Of a DNA stretch of 6,026 nt, positions 1 through 6,026 are shown one piece after another (position 1 is the first letter of the stretch; every line of letters begins with the position of its first letter). Position numbers and translations under genes: made by a program. The notes beneath the pieces are model-generated. The model searched no databases and had not been told where the DNA came from. It was given only the letters and a program-made list of their open reading frames with translations. The DNA lies in contig JANQNI010000193.1 of the NCBI GenBank assembly GCA_028289805.1, positions 1 through 6,026 of the forward strand. The letters are read 5' to 3'. The DNA is from Thermoplasmatota archaeon. GTDB taxonomy: Archaea > Thermoplasmatota > E2 > JACPAO01 > JAHFTW01.

Positions 1-93
1 CTGCAACAGCAGATTGTTGGCGCTGGTCAGATTGCGAATGGATTCCACTTTGGATTCGATCTCTTGGCGAAATTCAGCGATCCTGTCCGACAT
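1..93 (-). CDS. N-terminal fragment of an unidentified, possibly coiled-coil protein (runs off the left edge)
   Basis: An open frame begins with ATG at 93 and gives 31 residues before the window ends, starting MSDRIAEFRQEIESK. Hydrophobic residues I5, F8, I12, I19, L22 and L29 fall at a/d spacing with charged residues between, so the start looks like an amphipathic helix or coiled coil. The family is not recognisable from so little. The frame overlaps the last 20 bases of the secreted-protein gene, and no ribosome binding site is visible before the ATG. About one third of its codons end in A or T (GAA, TTT, AAA, ATT, AAT), unlike the almost fully G/C-ending genes around it. It could be a real lower-GC gene, a gene starting further in (a GTG at 48 is in frame), or chance. 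This strand and frame gives the most protein-like translation of the stretch. Confidence 0.42.
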   Translation of the reverse strand, partial: MSDRIAEFRQEIESKVESIRNLTSANNLLLQ

Positions 94-700
94 CGCCGAA
101 CTGGGCGTCGGCGACGGCGTCGCTGCCGACCTGGTCGCCGACGGCGCCCTTGAGCTCAACGAGGTTGTTGCTGATGTCGGAGTCGCCGTTGCGGACGAAC
201 TCGAAGGCGGGCAGGTCGCCGTAGGCCATCAGGCGCACGTCGCCGACGCTGACGGAGGGGGTGGCGCTGCCGAGGCCGGTCAGGTCGAGGTAGGCGACGT
301 CCTTCTTCTTCAGCTTCCCGTCGCCGTCCTTGTCCATGTAGCGCACCGCGTGGGCGGGCACGGCGGTCAGGGGCGCGTCGAAGTCGGAGTCGCCGGAGCC
401 GTCGACCTTGGTGGCGCCGGACTCGGTGCCGGAGCCGACGAGGCGCATGTACTTGCCACCCACGGCGGTGCACGTGGTGGTCTTGTACGTCAGGTACAGG
501 CGCTCGCCCACGTCCACGGCGCCGTCGGTGTCGTCGTCCACGAAGCACAGCGCGACGTCGTTGAACTTGGGCACGGCGTAGTGGTCGTAGTCGGCCTTGT
601 CGACGCCCGTGCCGGGCGCGTACTCGGCCGCGGCGAGGGGGGTCAGCAAGAGGAGCGTCAGGATCAGGGAGGTCCCGAGGGACGTGCTTGCGGTGCGCAC
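74..700 (-). CDS. Secreted protein with two EF-hand-like calcium-binding loops
   Basis: The product is 208 residues and is probably exported. Residues 1-25 form a classic signal peptide: a short start with R2, a hydrophobic core LILTLLLL (12-19), then PLAAA, with likely cleavage before E26. Two 12-residue loops match the EF-hand pattern. Loop 1 is D55-E66 (D55, D57, D59, G60, V62, D63, E66) and loop 2 is D123-D134 (D123, D125, D127, G128, L130, D134). Each sits in one copy of a module of about 67 residues. C52 and C77 could form a disulfide. Calcium binding is inferred from the loops; the wider function is unknown, and dockerin-like adhesion or cell-surface roles are only possibilities. I chose GTG at 700 because AAGG at 710-713 lies 9 bases upstream, the signal peptide then starts correctly, a TATA-like box sits upstream, and codons further upstream (CCT, TAT, AGA, ATA, TCA) lack the gene's G/C-ending bias. 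An ATG at 778 is the alternative. Confidence 0.72.
   Translation of the reverse strand: MRTASTSLGTSLILTLLLLTPLAAAEYAPGTGVDKADYDHYAVPKFNDVALCFVDDDTDGAVDVGERLYLTYKTTTCTAVGGKYMRLVGSGTESGATKVDGSGDSDFDAPLTAVPAHAVRYMDKDGDGKLKKKDVAYLDLTGLGSATPSVSVGDVRLMAYGDLPAFEFVRNGDSDISNNLVELKGAVGDQVGSDAVADAQFGDVGQDR
152..562 (-). repeat. Tandem duplicated EF-hand-like module within the secreted protein
   Basis: Residues 47-114 (359-562) and 116-183 (152-355) align by eye. Each copy has a hydrophobic strand, an EF-hand-like loop, a Y-L-x-x-T or Y-L-D-L-T stretch, a V-G-x-x-x-R-L or V-G-D-V-R-L segment, and then an acidic GDSD (103-106 and 172-175). The order and spacing agree over the whole length, which supports an internal duplication rather than two chance loops. 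Nucleotide identity looks low, so the duplication is old. The loops themselves are at 503-538 and 299-334. Confidence 0.6.
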
Positions 701-709
701 GCGGGCAGG

Positions 710-713
710 CCTT
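710..713 (-). promoter_or_regulatory. Ribosome binding site of the secreted-protein gene
   Basis: On the minus strand this reads AAGG, 9 bases before the GTG at 700. It is short, but its spacing is right, and it is the main local support for the 700 start over the upstream ATG at 778, which has no convincing site before it. Confidence 0.4.
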
Positions 714-750
714 GAGAAGCGAGAGAAGTGGCTTTCCCCTATAGTCTCGA

Positions 751-760
751 TTCTATACTG
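751..760 (-). promoter_or_regulatory. TATA-box-like promoter element for the secreted-protein gene
   Basis: The minus strand reads CAGTATAGAA here, in an AT-rich island inside very GC-rich DNA. If it is an archaeal TATA box, transcription would start about 25 bases downstream, near 728-732, leaving a leader of roughly 30 bases before the GTG at 700. A second TATA-like stretch, ACTATAGG, lies at 738-745 and would put the start nearer 715. Either way the gene appears able to be transcribed apart from the regulator gene that ends at 793. A bacterial -10 reading is also possible. Confidence 0.42.
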
Positions 761-792
761 TTGGTGAGGGCGGACCATCACCGAATGCTGTT

Positions 793-1224
793 TCACCCCA
801 GCTCCTTCAACGCTCTGGCCGTACGATACAGAGGCCTATGGAGACCCCGTTTCTCCACGAGGCCCACCTCCTGCAGCGCGGTCAGGTGACGCGACACCAC
901 GCGGCGGCTCAGGCGCGCCTGCGCGGCGAGGTCCGAGAGGCTGGCGTCCCCTGATGCACCCAGATGGTCCAGCAGGCTCCGCGTCCCCGGGTCCCGCAGC
1001 GTCGCGAGGCACGCCTGAACGCGTTCCGGGATTTCCGTCGAGAACAGCGCCGCCCGCCCCCGGTGGCGGCGGGCGACCACCATCCCGGCCCGCTCCAGTT
1101 GTTGCAGGTGGTGCGTCGTCGTGCCCCAGCCCACGTCCAGGCCCCGGCACACGTCCGTCTTCGCCGCCCCGGGGTTCTCCAGCAAGAAGTGCAGGATCCG
1201 GTCCCGCGTCGAGGTGCCGTTCAT
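793..1224 (-). CDS. Tandem winged-helix DNA-binding transcriptional regulator
   Basis: The product has 143 residues and consists of two winged helix-turn-helix units. The first spans about residues 5-63, with recognition helix G34-A46 (GTTTHHLQQLERA), wing 49-61 and the hydrophobic tail LFS. The second spans about residues 80-136, with L99-L105, recognition helix S106-V120 (RVVSRHLTALQEV) and a wing ending in LYRTA. The build fits small archaeal regulators of the MarR/ArsR-like winged-helix type. No ligand domain, membrane segment or metal-binding cluster is visible; the only cysteines are C26 and C72. The gene is divergent from sufB across 428 bases, so control of itself or of suf is possible but not shown. 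I chose ATG at 1224, with a G-run at 1230-1236 five bases upstream. The open frame continues to a TTG at 1431, but that extension is low-complexity Pro/Gly/Arg without domain character. The stop lies 92 bases before the secreted-protein start. Confidence 0.82.
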   Translation of the reverse strand: MNGTSTRDRILHFLLENPGAAKTDVCRGLDVGWGTTTHHLQQLERAGMVVARRHRGRAALFSTEIPERVQACLATLRDPGTRSLLDHLGASGDASLSDLAAQARLSRRVVSRHLTALQEVGLVEKRGLHRPLYRTARALKELG

Positions 1225-1351
1225 GCGGGCCCCCCCGACAGGGCACCGTCGGGGAGGCGGGCGTCGGGCGGCGATGTCCGCGGGCGTGGCCCCCGGAGCC
1301 GCACCGCCACCCCCCGGACCCGCGGCGCGGAAGCCACGCGAAGAAGAAACA

Positions 1352-1389
1352 AAACCCGTTGGATCATCATTGTTTGTCCAACAGCGTTT
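1352..1389. promoter_or_regulatory. Imperfect inverted repeat, candidate operator
   Basis: The core arms GTTGGA (1358-1363) and TCCAAC (1377-1382) are perfect complements separated by 13 bases. Outside them, AAAC (1352-1355) and GTTT (1386-1389) also pair, offset by one base, so each arm reads close to AAAC-n-GTTGGA. The spacing suits a dimeric winged-helix protein contacting two successive major grooves. The repeat lies about 130-165 bases before the regulator start and about 170 bases upstream of the sufB TATA box. Autoregulation of the regulator gene is therefore the simpler reading. Binding is inferred, not shown. Confidence 0.4.
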
Positions 1390-1456
1390 GACGTAGGCAC
1401 CACACCGAACCACATGCCATCGAGGCAACAATCGGCAGGAGACAAGAACCTATCGT

Positions 1457-1469
1457 CCCCGCGGCGGGG
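1457..1469. repeat. Short GC palindrome
   Basis: CCCCGC and GCGGGG form perfect 6-base arms around one central G. It could be a protein-binding site, but in DNA this GC-rich such palindromes arise easily by chance. Confidence 0.25.
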
Positions 1470-1557
1470 GCCCAGGTCGCCGATGCAACCCCCCACGCCC
1501 TCCGCCCCCTCGTCCAATTTCGACTCACCGAAAATCATTGCCCCTGCCCATCAAAGC

Positions 1558-1564
1558 TTATATT
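1558..1564 (+). promoter_or_regulatory. TATA-box-like promoter element of the suf operon
   Basis: The sequence TTATATT, preceded by the purine-rich CAAAG (1552-1556) that could serve as a BRE-like element, is the only such AT stretch close to sufB. An archaeal start about 25 bases downstream would fall near 1585-1590 and give a leader of about 65 bases before the ATG at 1653. A bacterial reading is possible, with TTGCCC at 1538-1543 as a -35 element and TATATT at 1559-1564 as -10, but the 15-base spacing is short. Confidence 0.48.
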
Positions 1565-1633
1565 CCACCCCCCTCGGCGGCTCCAGAGCACCCCTCACCA
1601 CGTGGCCCACACCGACAGCGGCTTGGCTGCGGC

Positions 1634-1643
1634 GGGGGGAGGA
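1634..1643 (+). promoter_or_regulatory. Ribosome binding site that fixes the sufB start
   Basis: GGGGGGAGGA contains a strong Shine-Dalgarno core (GGAGGA, 1638-1643), 9 bases before the ATG at 1653. The in-frame GTG at 1602 would place this site inside the coding sequence and has no comparable site of its own. Confidence 0.7.
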
Positions 1644-1652
1644 ACAACGACG

Positions 1653-3128
<1,476 letters not shown>

Positions 3129-3153
3129 CCCCGCACCCCCCTACCCCCATCCC
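3129..3153. other. Four C-runs filling the sufB-sufC gap (G-quadruplex-type motif on the minus strand)
   Basis: C-runs at 3129-3132, 3136-3141, 3144-3148 and 3151-3153 are separated by 3, 2 and 2 bases, starting directly after the sufB stop and ending just before the sufC ribosome binding site. The complementary strand therefore has four G-runs with short loops, the standard G-quadruplex pattern. It would be in the template strand, so the transcript itself would be C-rich. A role in pausing or uneven expression is inference. Confidence 0.4.
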
Positions 3154-3165
3154 TGGAGATTCCCC

Positions 3166-3903
3166 ATGCTCGAAATCAACAACCTGCACGTGGAAGTGGA
3201 CGGCAAGCCCATCCTGAAGGGCCTCAGCCTGAGCGTCCCCGCCGGCGAGGTCCACGCCATCATGGGCCCCAACGGCTCTGGCAAGTCGACCCTGGCCAAC
3301 GTCGTCGCCGGCAAGGACGGCTACGAGGTCACCGAGGGCAGCATCACCTACGACGGCAAGGACCTGCTGGAGATGGACCCCGAGGAGCGGGCCCGCGAGG
3401 GCGTCTTCCTGGCCTTCCAGTACCCCGTCGAGATCCCCGGCGTCAACAACACGTACTTCCTGCGCGAGAGCCTCAACGCCATCCGCAAGCACCGCGACGA
3501 GGAGGAGGTCGACGCCATCGACTTCCTGGACCTGGTCCAGGAGAAGGCGGAGGCCGTCGGCCTCAAGGACAAGCTGCTGGAGCGCAGCGTCAACGCCGGC
3601 TTCAGCGGCGGCGAGAAGAAGCGCAACGAGGTGTTCCAGATGGCCGTCCTGGAGCCCCGCCTGGCGGTGCTGGACGAGACCGACAGCGGCCTCGACATCG
3701 ACGCCCTGCGCACCGTCGCCGACGGCGTCAACCGGCTGCGCAAGCCCGACAACGCGTTCCTGGTCATCACGCACTACCAGCGCCTGCTGGACCACATCGT
3801 CCCCGACGTGGTGCACGTGCTCCAGGACGGCCGCATCGTCAAGACCGGCGGCAAGGAGCTGGCGCTGGAGCTGGAGAAGGAAGGCTACGCGGACCTCGCG
3901 TGA
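3166..3903 (+). CDS. sufC: Fe-S assembly ATPase SufC
   Basis: SufC is the ABC-type ATPase that binds SufB and SufD. Its ATP-driven dimerisation reshapes the complex to expose the cluster-building site. It acts in the cytosol and is not a transporter. The 245-residue product is full length and has every ABC motif: Walker A GPNGSGKST (34-42, K40), the Q-loop Q85, signature FSGGEKKR (146-153), Walker B LAVLDE with catalytic E171, the D-loop motif DSGLDIDAL (173-181) and the H-loop H203 in ITHYQR. K40, E171 and H203 have the same numbers as in E. coli SufC. The GEKKRNE form of the signature is typical of SufC rather than of transporter ATPases. GGAG at 3155-3158, 7 bases before the ATG, supports the start. 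It lies 37 bases after sufB and 7 bases before sufD, so it is part of the same transcript. Confidence 0.97.
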   Translation: MLEINNLHVEVDGKPILKGLSLSVPAGEVHAIMGPNGSGKSTLANVVAGKDGYEVTEGSITYDGKDLLEMDPEERAREGVFLAFQYPVEIPGVNNTYFLRESLNAIRKHRDEEEVDAIDFLDLVQEKAEAVGLKDKLLERSVNAGFSGGEKKRNEVFQMAVLEPRLAVLDETDSGLDIDALRTVADGVNRLRKPDNAFLVITHYQRLLDHIVPDVVHVLQDGRIVKTGGKELALELEKEGYADLA

Positions 3904-3910
3904 GGCGACC

Positions 3911-5200
3911 ATGAGCGAGATGGCGACGACCACGACGCACTGGCACGAGACCGCCGAGGCCGGGCTGCCCGGCGCCCCCGAGTGGCTCCTTCGCGTGCGC
4001 GCCGAGGCGCTGGAGCGCTTCGAGGCGCTCGGCTGGCCCGCCCGCGGCGACACGCGGTACGCCTACACGGACCTGAAGCCGATCCAGGCCGGCGCCCCCG
4101 CAGCCACGCCGGGCGCCGCGACGGAAGACGACCTCGCGCCGTTTCTTTCCGGCGACGAGTCCGCCCTGCTGGTCTTCATCGACGGCCGCCTCGACGCCTC
4201 CCTGTCGCGCACCGACGACCTGCCCGACGGCGTCGTGGTGCGCGCCGCGTCCACGGACCTCGCCGGCCTCGACCGGGAGCACCTGGAGCGCCTCGCCGCC
4301 ACCGACGACCCCCTCGTGGCCCTCGACGTCGCCACGTTCCAGGACGGCGCCGTCGTCCGCGTCCCCCGCGGCACCACGGTCGCGGGCACCCTGCACCTGA
4401 TGTTCGTAACGACCGGCCCCGGCCTGCGCGTCCTCCACAACCACATCCACGTCGGGGAGGACGCGGAGGCGATGGTGCTGGAGAGCCACGTCCACCTCGC
4501 CGACAACGAGGGCCTCACCCTCAGCCACACCACCCTCGCCGCCGCGCCCGCCGCCCGGCTGCGCCACGTGAAGGTGCAGAAGGAGGACCGCCGCGCCCGC
4601 CACGTCGCCACCCAGGAGGTCGTGCAGGAACGCGACGCGGACGTCCACAGCACCCTGCTGGACGTGGGCGCAACGCAGGCCCGGCAGGCCGTCACCGCCA
4701 CCCTGCGAGGCCGGGGCGCCTCCTGCGAACTCGGCGGCGTCTTCTTCGGCCAGCGCGACCAGCGCCGCGACGTCTGGACCCGCATCGACCACGAGGTGCC
4801 CGACTGCACGAGCACGGAGACGTTCAAGGGCATCCTCGACGACGCCAGCCGCGGCGCCTTCACCGGCCTCGTCGTGGTCCACCCCGGCGCCCACGGCACC
4901 AACAGCGACCAGCAGAACCGCAACCTGCTGCTGTCGACGAAGGCCCACGCCGACGCGACGCCGCAGTTGGAGATCCACAACGACGACGTCAAGTGCGCCC
5001 ACGGCAGCACCATCGGGCAACTGGACGAGGAGGCCCTGTTCTTCCTGCGCAGCCGCGGCATCGGCGCGCAGCAGGCCCGGCTCATGCTGACGCGCGCCTT
5101 CGCCAGCGACGTCATCCAGGGCGTCCCCTCGGCCCCCATCCGAACGCTCTTGGACCGGTACCTCCACGTCTGGTTCATCAAGCACCAGGAGCACCTATGA
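3911..5200 (+). CDS. sufD: Fe-S cluster assembly protein SufD
   Basis: SufD is the SufB paralogue that completes the SufBC2D scaffold and is linked to iron entry and cluster building at its interface with SufB. The 429-residue product has the normal family length: a variable helical N-terminal part, then a beta-helix core, with FKGILDDASRGAFTG marking the core and KCAHGSTIG near the C-terminus. H364 in that motif corresponds to E. coli SufD His360, with C362 two residues before it. The N-terminal element usually written E-x-W-(K/R)-Y-T appears here as TRYAYT, so the usual tryptophan is apparently a tyrosine. The GAGG at 3902-3905, which overlaps the sufC stop codon, is 5 bases before the ATG at 3911; a second in-frame ATG at 3920 is less well placed. 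The stop overlaps the sufS start, so the two are translationally coupled. Confidence 0.95.
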   Translation: MSEMATTTTHWHETAEAGLPGAPEWLLRVRAEALERFEALGWPARGDTRYAYTDLKPIQAGAPAATPGAATEDDLAPFLSGDESALLVFIDGRLDASLSRTDDLPDGVVVRAASTDLAGLDREHLERLAATDDPLVALDVATFQDGAVVRVPRGTTVAGTLHLMFVTTGPGLRVLHNHIHVGEDAEAMVLESHVHLADNEGLTLSHTTLAAAPAARLRHVKVQKEDRRARHVATQEVVQERDADVHSTLLDVGATQARQAVTATLRGRGASCELGGVFFGQRDQRRDVWTRIDHEVPDCTSTETFKGILDDASRGAFTGLVVVHPGAHGTNSDQQNRNLLLSTKAHADATPQLEIHNDDVKCAHGSTIGQLDEEALFFLRSRGIGAQQARLMLTRAFASDVIQGVPSAPIRTLLDRYLHVWFIKHQEHL

Positions 5201-6026
5201 GCTACGACGTCGACGCCGTGCGCGCCCAGTTCCCCGCCCTCCACCAGGAGGTCCACGGCCACCCCCTCGTCTACCTGGACAACGCCGCCACGAGCCAGAA
5301 GCCCCGCGCCGTCATCGACGCCCTGGCCCACTACTACGAGGCCGACAACGCCAACGTCCACCGCGGCGTCCACGAGCTGAGCCAGCGCGCCACGCGCGAC
5401 TACGAGGGCGCACGCGAGACGATGCGGGATTTCCTCCACGCCGCGAGCACGAAGGAGGTCGTCTTCGTGCGCGGCACCACCGAGGCCATCAACCTCGTGG
5501 CCCAGAGCTTCGTCCGGCCCCGCGTCGGCCCCGGCGACGAGATCCTCATCAGCCACATGGAGCACCACTCCAACATCGTCCCGTGGCAACTCGTGTGCGA
5601 GCAGACCGGCGCCACGCTGAAGGTGGTGCCCATCGACGAACGCGGCGCACTGGACATGGAGGCGTTCCACGCCCTGCTCGGGCCCCAGACCCGGTTCGTC
5701 AGCATGGTCCACGTCAGCAACGCCCTCGGCACCGTCAACCCCGTCGAGGACATCGTGGCCGCCGCCCACCAGGTCGGCGCCCACGTCATGCTCGACGGCG
5801 CCCAGGCCGCCCCCCACGTCCCCCTCGACGTGCAGGCCCTCGACGTCGACTTCTACGCCGTCAGCGGCCACAAGATGTACGCCCCCACCGGCATCGGCGT
5901 GCTGTACGGCAAGGAGGCGCTCCTGGACGCGATGCCCCCCTACCAGGGCGGCGGCGACATGATCGCCAGCGTCACCTTCGACGGCACCACCTACAACGAC
6001 CTGCCCTACAAGTTCGAGGCCGGCAC
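5197..6026 (+). CDS. sufS: Cysteine desulfurase SufS (3' end beyond the window)
   Basis: SufS is a PLP-dependent group II cysteine desulfurase that removes sulfur from cysteine, giving alanine and an enzyme persulfide for the SufBCD scaffold. The first 276 residues are present, about two thirds of the usual 405-410. The alignment by eye with E. coli SufS appears gapless, so residue numbers match: H123 in HMEHHSN (stacks on PLP), D200 and Q203 in LDGAQ (contact the cofactor), and K226 in SGHKMYAPTGIG (Schiff base with PLP). Other family marks are YLDNAATSQKP, HRGVHELS, FVRGTTEAIN and the PYQGGGDMI loop. The active-site cysteine (364 in E. coli) lies outside the window and cannot be checked. 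The start overlaps the sufD stop as ATGA, with AGGAG at 5187-5191 five bases upstream. SufS usually needs SufE or SufU as sulfur acceptor; neither is in the window. Confidence 0.96.
   Translation, partial: MSYDVDAVRAQFPALHQEVHGHPLVYLDNAATSQKPRAVIDALAHYYEADNANVHRGVHELSQRATRDYEGARETMRDFLHAASTKEVVFVRGTTEAINLVAQSFVRPRVGPGDEILISHMEHHSNIVPWQLVCEQTGATLKVVPIDERGALDMEAFHALLGPQTRFVSMVHVSNALGTVNPVEDIVAAAHQVGAHVMLDGAQAAPHVPLDVQALDVDFYAVSGHKMYAPTGIGVLYGKEALLDAMPPYQGGGDMIASVTFDGTTYNDLPYKFEAG

Larger units (their letters stand above)
1225..1652. other. Divergent intergenic region between the regulator gene and sufB
   Basis: I see no convincing gene in these 428 bases. About 1225-1340 is extremely GC-rich and would be the leader of the regulator transcript. 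About 1341-1390 is an AT-richer patch that holds the inverted repeat and is the most likely place for the regulator promoter, though I cannot pick out a clear TATA box there. The rest carries a small GC palindrome at 1457-1469 and, near the sufB side, a TATA-like box and ribosome binding site. Open frames crossing the region are compositional and have no domain character. Confidence 0.6.

Noticed and set aside
14..715. A 233-residue plus-strand open frame opposite the secreted-protein gene
   Set aside because: Its translation is Val/Gly/Ala-rich and low in complexity, and it is the exact complement of a gene with a signal peptide and ordered calcium loops.
763..782. GGTGA/TCACC inverted repeat downstream of the regulator gene as a terminator
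   Set aside because: Five-base arms with a 10-base loop and no T-tract on the minus strand; too weak to call.
1225..1431. N-terminal extension of the regulator to a TTG at 1431
   Set aside because: The added 69 residues are Pro/Gly/Arg-rich without structure, run through the inverted repeat, and the domain starts directly after the ATG at 1224.
1405..1435. Nested short arms (CCGA/TCGG and TGCC/GGCA) that could form a hairpin
   Set aside because: Arms of only four bases with unequal spacing are expected by chance in this composition.
1568..1643. C-run at 1568-1573 pairing with the G-rich sufB ribosome binding site as a leader switch
   Set aside because: The C-run probably lies upstream of the transcription start, so it would not be in the mRNA; the pairing is only a G-run against a C-run.
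3839..5871. Long minus-strand open frames opposite sufD and sufS (451 and 602 residues)
   Set aside because: They are mirror frames of strongly G/C-ending codons: low-complexity Val/Ala/Gly/Asp translations with no domains, lying opposite clear suf genes.

Overview
This window is very GC-rich, and nearly every codon of its genes ends in G or C. It most resembles a high-GC archaeon, possibly of the Thermoplasmatota or a similar euryarchaeal lineage. This is inference. It rests on a small regulator made of two winged-helix domains (an arrangement common in archaea) and on TATA-box-like elements placed about where archaeal promoters should be. A bacterium is not excluded, because the same elements could be read as -10 boxes and the suf genes themselves look bacterial.

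Left part, minus strand (1-1224): three genes read leftward. A regulator (793-1224) is followed by a secreted, probably calcium-binding protein with a duplicated EF-hand-like module (74-700). The start of a third, AT-richer reading frame (93 down to the window edge) overlaps the 3' end of the secreted-protein gene by 20 bases. A TATA-like element at 751-760 indicates that the secreted-protein gene has its own promoter and starts at the GTG at 700.

Middle (1225-1652): a 428-base divergent intergenic region. It holds an AT-rich patch with an imperfect inverted repeat (1352-1389), a short GC palindrome (1457-1469), a TATA-like box for the rightward genes (1558-1564) and a strong ribosome binding site (1634-1643) that fixes the sufB start.

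Right part, plus strand (1653-6026): a suf operon in the order sufB, sufC, sufD, sufS, with gaps of 37 and 7 bases and then an ATGA overlap. SufS takes sulfur from cysteine as a persulfide. SufB, SufC and SufD form the ATP-driven scaffold on which iron-sulfur clusters are built. All catalytic residues that fall inside the window are present. sufS is cut by the window edge before its active-site cysteine. A SufE- or SufU-type sulfur acceptor is not in the window and may lie just beyond it.

The layout, a winged-helix regulator divergent from sufBCDS, recalls the cyanobacterial sufR-sufBCDS locus. The regulator here is of a different build and lacks the SufR cysteine cluster. The most interesting points are this possible non-SufR regulator with its inverted repeat, the duplicated EF-hand secreted protein, and a C-run block that fills the sufB-sufC gap. 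I see no clear sign of a wholly new system.
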